Positions 18,151 to 28,179 of a stretch of 64,000 nt of DNA are shown here, piece after piece. Below the pieces are notes generated by a model. The model saw nothing but the letters and a program-made list of their open reading frames with translations. It did not search any database and had not been told where the DNA came from. The position numbers were made by a program, and so were the translations under genes. How positions within the stretch are numbered: the stretch's first letter is position 1; each line of letters opens with the position of its first letter. Origin of the DNA: Methanococcoides burtonii DSM 6242 (GTDB taxonomy: Archaea; Halobacteriota; Methanosarcinia; Methanosarcinales; Methanosarcinaceae); contig NC_007955.1 in the NCBI RefSeq assembly GCF_000013725.1, positions 1,085,579 to 1,149,578 on the forward strand. The letters are read 5' to 3'.

Positions 18151-20322
18151 ATGAACTGGAAACAGGTATCACTTAGATCAAAACTTGTACTTTCTGCCGT
18201 TACAGGCGTTCTTTTAGTAATGATCCTAGCAACCACCGTTACAATTACCACCCAAATATCCGTGCAGGAAGAGCTTGCGTACCAGCAATCCATTGAGATC
18301 ACGAAAGGTTATGCAAACCAGTTCGATGGGGATATGCGCTCCAATATGGCACTAGTACGTGCTATTAGTTCCAGTATGAGCGAGTATAATTCATCAGACC
18401 GGGACGAAGTGAACCGGATGCTGCACAGGATACTTGAAGATAATCCCCACATTATTGGAACTTATGTGGGGTATGAACCTAACGCTTTTGATGGTAGGGA
18501 CAGCGAGTTCATCAATGCTGAAGGACATGATGCATCGGGACGTTTCATGCCATTCTGGAACAAGATAGAAGGGGAAATCGAATTAAAGCCGCTTATGGAT
18601 TATGACACTTTAGAATATTATGTATATCCAAAGGTATTCAAGGACTCCTTCATTACCGACCCATACTACTACGAAGATATTTTTATGGTGAGTTATGTAG
18701 CACCGATCATAAAAAACGATGAATTTCTAGGCATGGCAGGTGTAGATGTATCATTGAAGTACGTAGATGATGTAGTGAGCCAGATCAAAGCATTCGATAC
18801 AGGGTATGCTATTATGACCGGAAGTTCTGGCACAATACTCTCACAACCGTATAACAAAGACTGGATCGGGTATAAAACCATCTATGATTATGATAATAAA
18901 GAATTATCAAAGGCTGCGGAGGACATCCATCATAAAAAAAGCGGTCATGTAAATACCATCGACCCGGTAACAGGAAAAGAAGTTGTTGTTTTCTATGAAC
19001 CGATAAGATCGAAAAATTACGGATTTTTCCTTGTAGTCCCAAGAAATGAAATGCTAGCCGGGACTTTTGCATTAAGGGACAAACTCATAGGAATTGGAAT
19101 ATTGTCTGTTTTCTTTATGGGACTTGCAGCATACGTAGCATCCCGTTCAGTAACATCATCTATAGATGATATCGTAAATGATTTCAAGGACATGGCAGAT
19201 GCTGCTGCAGAAGGAAAACTTAACATCCGTGCAAACACTGATATCGACGAGGATTTTAAGAAAATACCGGAAGGTCTTAACCATATTCTCGATGGCGTAA
19301 TGGTACCCTTTGAAGAAACCATACGAGTTGCTGAACATCTTTCAAAGGGAGATCTTAAAACACGTTTTGAAGGTGAATACGCAGGAGAGTTCAGAAAACT
19401 AGCAGATTCTATGAATGTGTTCGCAAAGGTGCTCGACCTCATCATCAACGATTCAAATCAGGTTCTATCTGCAATGAAAGAAGAGGATTTTACCCGTAAT
19501 CTCCGCGTACATGGTCATGGTGACCTCAAACTTTTGACAGATGGTATTGAACAGACACGACATTCTCTTCAGCGAGCAAGTGTAAATCAGCAGAGAACAG
19601 AGCAAGAGCTTAAAGAATATGCGAAGAAACTTGAGCAATCCAATGAGCTAAAGGACATGTTCACAGACATCATGCGACATGACCTACTCAATCCAGCAGG
19701 AGTCGTTAAAGGTTTTACAGAAGTGCTCCTGATGACAGAAAGGGATGAGAAAACAGAGAGATACCTCAAAAAGATCTGGAAAAGCAATTACCAACTTATC
19801 GAAATGATCCAATCGGCTTCACAATTTGCAAAACTTGAGAGGTCAGAGGACCTCAAACTCGAGTCGCTGGAAATTGTAGAAGTGATCAATAATTCCATAG
19901 AGATTTTGGCAACTCAATCAGCTATTAAAGACATCGAGATAGAGTTTATTGAAGATCGAGAACATTTCGTTCTCGCCAACAATATCATTGAAACTGTTTT
20001 CACAAATATTATATCGAACGCTATTAAATACAGCCCAGAGAGATCAAAGGTCATTGTCGAGATAAAAGAGAACGTTGAACACACCGAAATTACGATCAGT
20101 GATCTTGGCGAAGGTGTTGACAACGCATATAAAAAGACCATATTCGACCGTTTCGAACGAGTCAATAAGTCCGGTGTAAAAGGATCAGGACTTGGACTTG
20201 CCATTGTCAAAAGAACCATTGAATTACACAAAGGAGAGGTCGAAGTAAGGGATAATCCCGAAGGCCATGGCACTGTTTTTTGGGTTAGATTGAACAAATT
20301 GCCCGAAATATCCTCCGAATAA
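18151..20322 (+). CDS. Membrane sensor histidine kinase with extracytoplasmic Cache domain
   Basis: Protein of 723 residues. Helix 1 is at about 10-31, a Cache-type sensing region at about 35-300 (with the YYYEDIFMVSYVAPI stretch), helix 2 at about 311-330, then HAMP, a second linker repeat and a coiled coil. The dimerisation domain has its phospho-acceptor His at 510 (DIMRHDLLNPAG), and the ATPase domain has N (TNIISNAIKYSP), G1 (DLGEG) and G2 (GSGLGLAIVK) boxes. All catalytic motifs are intact. AGGAG lies before the ATG. It is followed by a second kinase; no response regulator is near. The ligand is unknown. Confidence 0.92.
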   Translation: MNWKQVSLRSKLVLSAVTGVLLVMILATTVTITTQISVQEELAYQQSIEITKGYANQFDGDMRSNMALVRAISSSMSEYNSSDRDEVNRMLHRILEDNPHIIGTYVGYEPNAFDGRDSEFINAEGHDASGRFMPFWNKIEGEIELKPLMDYDTLEYYVYPKVFKDSFITDPYYYEDIFMVSYVAPIIKNDEFLGMAGVDVSLKYVDDVVSQIKAFDTGYAIMTGSSGTILSQPYNKDWIGYKTIYDYDNKELSKAAEDIHHKKSGHVNTIDPVTGKEVVVFYEPIRSKNYGFFLVVPRNEMLAGTFALRDKLIGIGILSVFFMGLAAYVASRSVTSSIDDIVNDFKDMADAAAEGKLNIRANTDIDEDFKKIPEGLNHILDGVMVPFEETIRVAEHLSKGDLKTRFEGEYAGEFRKLADSMNVFAKVLDLIINDSNQVLSAMKEEDFTRNLRVHGHGDLKLLTDGIEQTRHSLQRASVNQQRTEQELKEYAKKLEQSNELKDMFTDIMRHDLLNPAGVVKGFTEVLLMTERDEKTERYLKKIWKSNYQLIEMIQSASQFAKLERSEDLKLESLEIVEVINNSIEILATQSAIKDIEIEFIEDREHFVLANNIIETVFTNIISNAIKYSPERSKVIVEIKENVEHTEITISDLGEGVDNAYKKTIFDRFERVNKSGVKGSGLGLAIVKRTIELHKGEVEVRDNPEGHGTVFWVRLNKLPEISSE

Positions 20323-20477
20323 CTGCCAACACTTATTAATTTGAGCAGTTAGATACTAAATATGGGACTAATTGTAGAGATTGGATTTTACAGATATATT
20401 TCAAAACTGCCAATATGACTAGCATCGGGCTTAAAGGATTGGATGTTATAAAATGAATGGGTATGGGGGCACCAAAA

Positions 20478-22373
20478 ATGAAAAATGCACTTGACAAAAT
20501 GCTTAGTAATCTGTACAAAGGGCTATGGGCTGTTGATGCAAATAACAAATTCATTTACTTTAGCAAAGGGATGGAAGACATTACCGGTATTTCAGAAGAA
20601 AGGATAATCGGTAAAGATATTAAGGATTTCATGGAAGTTGCACAACTATGCGTTGGTGACGAAACACATTTTACTGAGCTTTCCCTGCAGGCAAAAGACA
20701 AATTAAAACCTACCAGATACCACTCCCTTTCATTCCTGACACCTGAAGGAAATCTCAACCTGCTTAGCGGGCATATAATTCCAATGCTTAACGGGTCTGA
20801 TAAATATACGGGATTGATCTGCACCGTGGAAAGTGTATCAGAACAAAAGATCCGGGAAAAGACCTTCAAGGACATGATAACTTCAAAGAAGGAACTTGAA
20901 GAGATATACAAGAACAGTCCGGTAGTTGCTTTTCTCTGGACAGCTGAAAAGGACTGGCCAGTGGAATTTGTCTCCGACAACATTACACAGTTCGGATACA
21001 CGCCGGAGGATTTTACTTCAGGGAATATGATATATGGTGATATAGTACACCCTGATGACCTTGATTTTGTACGTAATGACATTACAAGACTTGAAATTGA
21101 AGGTCGTCAATTCTTCTCAAAGGAATATAGGATACTGACACGAGCAGAAGAACCTAGATGGGTCGCTGAAAGGTCTTTAATGGTACCTGATGAAGATGGG
21201 AGACCATCTTACTACCAGGGAATAATTATCGATGTGACCGACAGAAAACTGGCGGAACAGGCATTACTGGAGACCGAGAAACGGTTCAGGCTAATATTTG
21301 AGAACTCACCACTTGGCATCTTCACTTTTGATAAAGACGGAATAATAACTCATTGTAACACTAACTTTGCAATGATAATGGGTGCTTCAATGGATAAGAT
21401 CATTGGATTGAATATATTGAGAAGTATCAAAGACAAAAAAATGACAGACGCTGTTAAACCGGTGTTTGCAAGAAAGACCGGTCATTATGAAGGTAAATGC
21501 GTATCAGCACTCAGCGGAAAGGTCACACCCATCAAAGCAGATTATAGCCCGAACATAGCGGAAGATGGCAGTATCCTTGGTGGGATCGGCATCATTGAAG
21601 ATATCACAACCCGAATCGAATCAGAAGAAGCATTGAAAAAATATGCAGAAGAACTTGCTATTGCCAACGAGGAGCTAAAGAGCCTGGACCAGATGAAAGA
21701 CAGGTTCCTTTCAAATGTCAGCCATGAACTGAAAACACCACTTACATCCATCAAAGGTTATACTGAACTCATTTATGACGAATCGCTTGGAACTTTGAGC
21801 GAACAGCAAAAGGAAGTAGAAAAAACAGTCCTTAGAAATGCAAATAGATTAAAGAGACTTGTTGATTCACTCCTCTATATCAGCAGGGCACAATCAGGCA
21901 ATGTTCAATATCTGTTCGAACCAGTTTCTATCGTAGAAATTGTAGAGATGACATTACAAGACCTTAAGATCCAGATAGAAGAGAAGAAACTAGCAGTTGA
22001 GAAGGACATCCCAAATGATATTCCAACCATCAACGGAGACAGGGATAAACTCACAGATATGCTAACCAATATGGTGGACAATTCTATAAAGTTCACACCA
22101 GAAGGCGGTTCGCTTAAATTTACCATCAAGGAAGAAGATGAATTCATCCATATTGTGTTAAAGGACAATGGTATTGGAATTCCACCCGACATGATTCCTA
22201 TGCTATTCCAGAGATTCTATCAGATAGATGCTTCAAGGACCCGCAAATATGGTGGCACAGGACTTGGACTTTATATATGCAAAGAGATAGTCACCGCTCA
22301 CAAAGGGAAGATCTGGGTGGAAAGCAAAGGAGAGAACAAAGGTACGGAGATGCACATCCAGTTACCTAAATAA
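20478..22373 (+). CDS. Soluble PAS-domain sensor histidine kinase
   Basis: About 630 residues with no membrane helix. Three PAS-like domains come in order at about 10-130, 135-270 and 275-390, the second containing the PAS3-like FGYTPEDF. A coiled coil leads to a HisKA domain with SNVSHELKTPL (phospho-acceptor His about 416) and an ATPase domain ending GGTGLGLYICKEI. The frame opens at 20457, but ATG 20478 has GGGGG nine bases upstream. It follows the first kinase with 155 bases between. The signal is unknown; PAS domains often hold flavin, haem or small ligands. Confidence 0.9.
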   Translation: MKNALDKMLSNLYKGLWAVDANNKFIYFSKGMEDITGISEERIIGKDIKDFMEVAQLCVGDETHFTELSLQAKDKLKPTRYHSLSFLTPEGNLNLLSGHIIPMLNGSDKYTGLICTVESVSEQKIREKTFKDMITSKKELEEIYKNSPVVAFLWTAEKDWPVEFVSDNITQFGYTPEDFTSGNMIYGDIVHPDDLDFVRNDITRLEIEGRQFFSKEYRILTRAEEPRWVAERSLMVPDEDGRPSYYQGIIIDVTDRKLAEQALLETEKRFRLIFENSPLGIFTFDKDGIITHCNTNFAMIMGASMDKIIGLNILRSIKDKKMTDAVKPVFARKTGHYEGKCVSALSGKVTPIKADYSPNIAEDGSILGGIGIIEDITTRIESEEALKKYAEELAIANEELKSLDQMKDRFLSNVSHELKTPLTSIKGYTELIYDESLGTLSEQQKEVEKTVLRNANRLKRLVDSLLYISRAQSGNVQYLFEPVSIVEIVEMTLQDLKIQIEEKKLAVEKDIPNDIPTINGDRDKLTDMLTNMVDNSIKFTPEGGSLKFTIKEEDEFIHIVLKDNGIGIPPDMIPMLFQRFYQIDASRTRKYGGTGLGLYICKEIVTAHKGKIWVESKGENKGTEMHIQLPK

Positions 22374-22439
22374 GCATCATTCTTTTTTCCATTTCAGTAT
22401 ATGGAATATTTAAAGAAACCGATTCGTTTTTAAGGTTTT

Positions 22440-22451
22440 GTGGCATACCAC
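22440..22451. promoter_or_regulatory. Short palindrome upstream of argH
   Basis: GTGGCATACCAC (4-base arms, 4-base spacer) lies about 30 bases after a TATTTAAAG TATA-like box and 54 bases before argH, near a likely start of transcription. It could be an operator, but short repeats arise by chance. Confidence 0.25.
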
Positions 22452-22504
22452 GCTACATAATTAGTGGATTCCATTTATTTTAAAGATAATTAAGAGGTAT
22501 TCAA

Positions 22505-23980
22505 GTGAGCGATATTTTAAGAAGAGGGCGACTTGCATCTGTTCCTGATGAAGAGATAATTAATTTCACTTCATCGATGAACGCTGACAAATGGATTTTC
22601 AAAGCGGATATTCTGGTAGATCTTGCACACACGATCATGCTCAAAGAGAGAAAGATCATCAAAGCAGAAGACTGCAAGAAGATACTGGAAGGTTTGCTCA
22701 CGATAAAAGAGGAAGGTATCGAAAAACTTGACCACACTTATGAAGATATCCATATTTCACTTGAATCAAGGCTCATTGATATGGTTGGGGAAGATACAGG
22801 TGGCAGAATGCATTCCGGTCGCTCACGAAATGATGAGGTTGCGACATGTATCCGACTCACGTTGAGAAATGATCTGTTGCTGCTCATGGAAGAACTTATC
22901 GCTCTAAGAAATACGCTTAACGATACCTCATCAGAAAATCTCAATACACTTATGCCGGGATTCACGCACCTCCAGCATGCACAACCAACTACCCTCGCCC
23001 ATCACCTGACCGCCCATGCAAATGCCATAGGCCGTGATCTCGAACGTACGATGGATTGCTATAAGCGTGTGAACCTGAGCCCTCTTGGTGCAGCTGCCTT
23101 TGCATCCACAGGCTTTGACCTCGACCGGGAAAGAACATGTAAACTCCTTGGTTTCGATGGCCTGATCGAGAACTCAATGGATGCGGTAAGCTCAAGGGAT
23201 TTCCTTATAGAATCAGCATCGGTATTTGCAAATCTTATGATAAACCTGAGCAAGGTGGCAGAAGAGATCGTGATATGGTCCACCTCGGAGTTCGCATTCA
23301 TCGAGCTGGATGATAGATATGCATCCACTTCATCCATAATGCCACAGAAGAAGAACCCTGACACCGCTGAACTCCTGCGTGGGAAGAGCGGGGTTACAAT
23401 AGGATCCTTAATGTCACTTCTGGCCATCTGCAAAGCACTGCCTTTAAGCTATAATCGCGACCTCCAGGAAGCCACTCCGAACATCATGCAATCCCTTGAG
23501 ACCACAAGAGCATCGGTCAGGATCATGAACGGCATGATAGCCACCATGAGCATAAACAAAGAAAATATGGCAGGCCTTGCGACTGCAGGATTTACAACAG
23601 CTACCGAACTTGCAGATACAATGGTACGTGTATGTGACATACCATTCAGGACCGCACACCAGATAGTAGGCGTGCTTGCCCGCGGGAGTGGGGAACCAAC
23701 TCTCGGAGAGATAGATGCGGTCGCACACAATGTGATAGGTGAAAGCCTAAGTTCCAGAGGCCTTACGGAAAAGATGGTAAAGGAAGCACTTGATCCGATA
23801 CTCAATGTCAGTAAAAGAAGTGTTATTGGTGGCCCATCTCCAGAAAGCATGGAACGTCTCATAGAAAGCTCAAGGGAAAGAATAGCCAACAATACAGAGA
23901 TTCTCGAATCCCTTATAGCTAACAGGGACAACGCAATAGAAAGCCTCTTTTGCGAAGTTGAAAAATGCATCGATGTGTGA
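22505..23980 (+). CDS. argH: Argininosuccinate lyase
   Basis: Protein of 491 residues, normal length. It cleaves argininosuccinate to arginine and fumarate, the last step of arginine synthesis. The family signature SSIMPQKKNPD and the conserved GRSRNDEVATC and HLQHAQPTT (catalytic His) segments are present. Start is a GTG with AAGAGGT nine bases upstream. argF, an earlier step, is elsewhere in the window (53.5 kb). gatD follows after 31 bases and may be co-transcribed. Confidence 0.97.
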   Translation: MSDILRRGRLASVPDEEIINFTSSMNADKWIFKADILVDLAHTIMLKERKIIKAEDCKKILEGLLTIKEEGIEKLDHTYEDIHISLESRLIDMVGEDTGGRMHSGRSRNDEVATCIRLTLRNDLLLLMEELIALRNTLNDTSSENLNTLMPGFTHLQHAQPTTLAHHLTAHANAIGRDLERTMDCYKRVNLSPLGAAAFASTGFDLDRERTCKLLGFDGLIENSMDAVSSRDFLIESASVFANLMINLSKVAEEIVIWSTSEFAFIELDDRYASTSSIMPQKKNPDTAELLRGKSGVTIGSLMSLLAICKALPLSYNRDLQEATPNIMQSLETTRASVRIMNGMIATMSINKENMAGLATAGFTTATELADTMVRVCDIPFRTAHQIVGVLARGSGEPTLGEIDAVAHNVIGESLSSRGLTEKMVKEALDPILNVSKRSVIGGPSPESMERLIESSRERIANNTEILESLIANRDNAIESLFCEVEKCIDV

Positions 23981-24011
23981 TATATTACAATTATTTTGAT
24001 GAGTGATCATA

Positions 24012-25259
24012 ATGGATTTTGAACTTGGTGACAGAATAAGGATAGAAAAGGACGGGAATACCTATGAAGGCATTGTGATGCCTTCGAATACTGACCATAT
24101 TGTCGTAAAGATGGTAAGCGGCTATAATGCAGGAGTTGACCCTGAAGGAGCGAGCATAACGCTTCTAGAGAAAGCAGGTCCAAAAAATGCTCCAAAGGCT
24201 AAGCCTGACAAAGCAAAAGGACAAAAAAAGTTGCCCAAGGTGACAATACTTTCCACCGGCGGCACCATTGCCAGCAAGGTCGATTACCGTACAGGTGCTG
24301 TTACTGCACAGTTCTCCGCAGACGACATCGTTGATGCGATACCGGAATTGACCGAGATAGCAGATATCAATGGAAGGGTACTCTACAACATCCTGTCCGA
24401 AAACATGAAGGCAGAGTACTGGACAGAACTTGCAGGAGCTGTAGCACAGGAGATAGAGAATGGTGCAGATGGCATAATCATCGCACATGGTACTGATACC
24501 ATGATGTATTCAGCAGCAGCACTATCTTTTATGTTGAAGACCCCAGTGCCGGTAGTCTTTGTCGGGTCCCAGAGAAGTGCAGACAGACCAAGCAGTGATA
24601 ATGCAATGAACGCCATATGTGCAACAAAGGTTGCTGTCAGTGATATTGCAGAAGTATGCGTTGTCATGCACGACACCACCAGCGATGACAGATGTGCCAT
24701 CCATTTCGGAACGAAGGTCAGGAAAATGCACACATCGAGAAGGGATGCTTTCCAATCCATCAACTCGGACCCTATAGGCTACATCGACCATTCGACCCAT
24801 AAGATAGAGACTGTACTCCCATTTTCGAAACGTGATAGCCAAAAACTTGAACTAAAGAACACCCTCGAACCAAAATGCAGCCTTGTAAAGTTCGTCCCTG
24901 GTGCCAATCCCGATGTTCTTTCCTACTACATTGATTCAGGATACAAAGGCCTCGTCATAGAAGGAACCGGGCTGGGACATGTTTCAACCGACTGGATCCC
25001 AAACATAAAACGTGCCACTGAGAATGGAATCCCGGTAATAATGACATCACAGTGTATAAGTGGACGTGTCTGCGACAGAGTATATGATACCGGAAGGGAT
25101 ATTCTAAAAGCAGGTGCAATCGAAGGCGAGGATATGCTACCTGAGGTCGCATTGGTAAAACTTATGTGGGCTTTGGGACAGAGCAATGATGTCGACGAAA
25201 TTAAAGAGATAATGAGATCAAACATTGGTCATGAAATGACCGATAGCACATTGAAGTGA
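24012..25259 (+). CDS. gatD: Glutamyl-tRNA(Gln) amidotransferase subunit D
   Basis: About 415 residues. With GatE it converts Glu-tRNA(Gln) to Gln-tRNA(Gln) in archaea; GatD is the asparaginase-type subunit that frees ammonia. An N-terminal beta-barrel (about 1-65) is followed by an asparaginase domain with STGGTIASK (catalytic Thr) and AHGTDTM (second Thr-Asp). The frame opens at GTG 24003; ATG 24012 gives the expected MDFELGDRI start. GatE is not adjacent. Confidence 0.95.
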
Positions 25260-25311
25260 AAATATTGCTTCAACTTTTTTTTAGAATAATAATTTAAAAA
25301 AAGAAAGATAT

Positions 25312-25329
25312 TGGCGCAATTATGCGCCA
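25312..25329. terminator. Bidirectional hairpin between gatD and pilin gene
   Basis: TGGCGCA and TGCGCCA pair perfectly around a four-base ATTA loop. It lies between two convergent genes. T-rich sequence follows on the plus strand, and an A-rich stretch (25286-25308) gives a U-tract on the minus strand. Confidence 0.7.
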
Positions 25330-25344
25330 GTTTCTTTAAATGTC

Positions 25345-25836
25345 TTAGAACCTTACATCCATATCAGCAACCATCTGCTGGCTTGCAACATCAACCATCT
25401 TGATATTTGCAGTTGTTCCAGATGGTGCAAGGTTATTACCATTATAAACACCCGTTGCGTTAGAGCCATCAAGATAGTAAACTCCACTAAGATTATAAAG
25501 ATAAAGTGAGTCTCCAGCTTCAAATGATTCGTTTACAGCATCGAGAGCATATAGATTTACAGCATTACCGTTCACAGTAACACGCGTATTTGCGTCAGTA
25601 AAAGTTACCATGTCTCCACCCTGATGCTCAAGCTTGAGAACATTATTGCCACCAAGTTCAGCTGGAGCTCCCCTAACACTTGCCTGTGGTGCAGTCTCAG
25701 GTGCACCCATTCCAAACACGAATGCTGCAATGACAGCAGCAAGGATGACAGTGATAGCGACCATCAGGATAACACCAATGACCGGGGACACTGCATCTTC
25801 ATTTCTATTCATCTTTAACATATTATTGTCCTCCAT
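25345..25836 (-). CDS. Type IV pilin/archaellin-like N-terminal domain protein
   Basis: About 155-163 residues. The N-terminus MNRNEDAVSPVIGVILMVAI is the archaeal pilin (DUF1628-type) class III signal: a short charged leader, cleavage before AVSPVIG, then a long hydrophobic helix that builds the filament core. The rest is a strand-rich surface domain with many Asn, Gly and Thr. It is probably processed by a prepilin peptidase and exported. The start may be any of three Met codons within the first ten residues. It is followed upstream by a small DNA-binding-like gene. Confidence 0.88.
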   Translation of the reverse strand: MEDNNMLKMNRNEDAVSPVIGVILMVAITVILAAVIAAFVFGMGAPETAPQASVRGAPAELGGNNVLKLEHQGGDMVTFTDANTRVTVNGNAVNLYALDAVNESFEAGDSLYLYNLSGVYYLDGSNATGVYNGNNLAPSGTTANIKMVDVASQQMVADMDVRF

Positions 25837-25849
25837 ATATCGTTACTAA

Positions 25850-26056
25850 TTATTTTGTATAAGATTGTTGCTTCTTCTGCACTACTTTTTCAAGCTTCCG
25901 AGTCCACATTTCATCATTCATTTCAGTGTACTCGCACTCAAGATAATGCTGGACCGCCACGCTCAAAGCTTCCTTTGTGGATGGTTCATTTGTCTTTTTC
26001 TTGAGTTCTTCAAGCTGGTCCTCAGTAAGCACAGTTTGTGCATGTACTATTTTCAT
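25850..26056 (-). CDS. Small Methanosarcinales protein (DUF5371-like)
   Basis: 68 residues from an ATG preceded by GGAGAA with good spacing; the frame also extends 13 codons further upstream. The sequence (KIVHAQTVLTEDQLEELKKK, then STKEALSVAVQHYLEC) looks like a strand followed by helices, similar to a ribbon-helix-helix protein, and matches what I recall of DUF5371. It ends 13 bases before the pilin frame and may be its co-transcribed regulator, which is an inference. Confidence 0.65.
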   Translation of the reverse strand: MKIVHAQTVLTEDQLEELKKKTNEPSTKEALSVAVQHYLECEYTEMNDEMWTRKLEKVVQKKQQSYTK

Positions 26057-26266
26057 GAGAACTTCTCCTGATAGTATAGCAATATGAATAAACATATTAC
26101 TGCCTCATCATAATTATAATTATAATACGTATTGTATATAACGCTTTCGCCATTAAAATGAGAAGGGATCACAATATTAAAATGAAGCCAACTGGTCTTG
26201 AAAACAAATAATTTAATACAAAAATAAAAATAAAAAGAAGCTCAGACGGAGCTTAAAATGTCCGGA

Positions 26267-27424
26267 TCATGTTATGATCTTATCTAATTGCCCGGATTCA
26301 ATAGCACGACGTACCTCAAAGGCAACGCGCCTTCCAGTACTCATAGGTTTACGCCATAATGTATTAGCATATGGATGGCCAACAGACATGTGAACGTTCG
26401 TCCCACCGCCAACCCGTGGAGCAACATCATAAATGTGGAAGTTCAGATCTTTATCAATGCATGTCTGAAGACAGAAAGGACCAATGACCCCGGGGTCATA
26501 GAACTCCTTGGATGCTTTGATATACATTTCTGAAAGTTTGAAAACCTCCTCAAGGAGAGACTCGCGAAGTGTTGCAGAATTGTGACCACATACTGTGTAC
26601 TCAGGAGTTAACTGATGCTCTGCGAGATTCATCTGCTGTGGTGCCGGAAGCCTGACATAACCGTCCAGACTTGTCTCGAACCTCCAGTCAACACCAAGGA
26701 TCTCGGTCTTGTTCATTTCTTCCTCGATAGGAGAATGGAACATATCAAAATTGAAGACCGGACCAATAATATAGCGCTCGATCCTTGCTTCCGCAAGGGC
26801 TTCCCTTGTAATTACACCCTGTTTGATAAGGGACTCGGACTTCTCCACATATTCACTGTAAGTTCCGGCAGTGAAGAACCCACGCTCAAGTTTCTTTACT
26901 GCATGAGGGAGCTTTACCATTACAAGCTCATCAATGTCTTCAGGATCGTTTATCCTTTCAGGGAATGGGAGACCAGCCTTCTCAAGAAGCCAGTAATAAT
27001 CCTGGTCCATACCGCGCTCCTCACTTCGGAGCATGTTCCTGCTTCCGACCATTGGTACACGGAAATCGTTCTCGACCTCATCGATGTCACAGTAAGAAGT
27101 AAAGGATCTGTTAGGTATGAAAAGAACATTGTCGTCCACAAGCTTCTGCTGGTTCTCTGGAAGCATGAGCTCATTGAATTTATCATATACAACATGATCA
27201 TCAACGATACCGCGCACAACATTGCCATTGGCATCCCTTTTTGACTTGAAGTACTCGGTATATGTTTTTTCACGACCCGCCTGGCATATTGCAAAGGTCT
27301 CGAAATTTTCCTCGATGGCACCGTCAAATACATCCAATCCTGAATGAGAAGCAACTGTACCGATCTTTATGTCATCAGTATAATAGCTCTCCGCAATCTC
27401 AATAATCTCTTTCCTGTCGATCAT
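26267..27424 (-). CDS. purP: PurP-family formate-dependent AICAR formyltransferase (FAICAR synthetase)
   Basis: ATP-grasp enzyme of 385 residues that formylates AICAR with formate and ATP, replacing the folate-dependent PurH step in archaea. The N-terminal ASHSGLDVFDGA and middle FNFDMFHSP and GPFCLQTCID segments are family hallmarks, and APRVGGGTNVH holds ATP-grasp metal ligands. Length fits. Some archaeal PurP paralogs lack the activity, so the exact reaction is inferred. purD lies in the same window at 52 kb. Confidence 0.9.
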   Translation of the reverse strand: MIDRKEIIEIAESYYTDDIKIGTVASHSGLDVFDGAIEENFETFAICQAGREKTYTEYFKSKRDANGNVVRGIVDDHVVYDKFNELMLPENQQKLVDDNVLFIPNRSFTSYCDIDEVENDFRVPMVGSRNMLRSEERGMDQDYYWLLEKAGLPFPERINDPEDIDELVMVKLPHAVKKLERGFFTAGTYSEYVEKSESLIKQGVITREALAEARIERYIIGPVFNFDMFHSPIEEEMNKTEILGVDWRFETSLDGYVRLPAPQQMNLAEHQLTPEYTVCGHNSATLRESLLEEVFKLSEMYIKASKEFYDPGVIGPFCLQTCIDKDLNFHIYDVAPRVGGGTNVHMSVGHPYANTLWRKPMSTGRRVAFEVRRAIESGQLDKIIT

Positions 27425-27522
27425 TATTTTTGTTCTCCGGGTTTTTGTGATACAATGGCACAGTCGTTATAAAAGACTTATTCTTAAGAATAAGACCATT
27501 ATTCTAAAAGACGACGAAAAGA

Positions 27523-28179
27523 TCAGATCGACCCGATGAACAATGCGATCAATAAGGGAGTTATGAAAGTTTCAATGGCTGCTGCCACCAAAAGCAAAGG
27601 AGCTACAAAACGGAAGAAAATATTCAGACCCTGCAATAACTCCTTTTTGAGATCAACATCCTTACCGGTAAGTGTATTGAACACAAGCAAACCCATCCTG
27701 AGCCCCATTGCAGCCGAGATCAGTATCATGGGCAATTCTATCACACCATGAGGAAGAATTGCTATGCCAACATAAACAAGACCATTATCCATTGATTCAA
27801 GATAGGTGACCACGCCAAGGACATAACCGTTCGACACCACGAACACCAAAGGAATTATGCCAAAGCCCAATCCGAATACGAACGCAATAAGACTTTTTAT
27901 GGCATTGTTGAAAAAAATGAAAAGCATTATTTCAAAAACGTTCAGGCTCTTGATAAATTCCACAAGTTCCTCCAAGCCTTCAAGGGACAGGGTGGAAGAA
28001 GAAGGATCAAATGCCGTATGAGCATAACCGACAATAACAGAGATAATGAACAATAGTACAATGATACATATTTCCGGCATAAGACCACGAAGATACTCAC
28101 ACACATTGCAGCCACCATTGCGAGTAGTTATCCCAGCTACATCAACAGAAATATCGTTGTTCACATCCATTTTTATCAT
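27523..28179 (-). CDS. SpoIIM/DUF95-family membrane protein
   Basis: About 218 residues with roughly five membrane helices and the SpoIIM-like LPHGVIELPMILISAAMGLR motif. The bacterial relative takes part in peptidoglycan remodelling in sporulation; in archaea the role is unknown. ATG 28179 overlaps the stop of the upstream DUF63 gene by four bases (ATGA), implying translational coupling; the frame is open 11 codons further. Confidence 0.88.
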   Translation of the reverse strand: MIKMDVNNDISVDVAGITTRNGGCNVCEYLRGLMPEICIIVLLFIISVIVGYAHTAFDPSSSTLSLEGLEELVEFIKSLNVFEIMLFIFFNNAIKSLIAFVFGLGFGIIPLVFVVSNGYVLGVVTYLESMDNGLVYVGIAILPHGVIELPMILISAAMGLRMGLLVFNTLTGKDVDLKKELLQGLNIFFRFVAPLLLVAAAIETFITPLLIALFIGSI

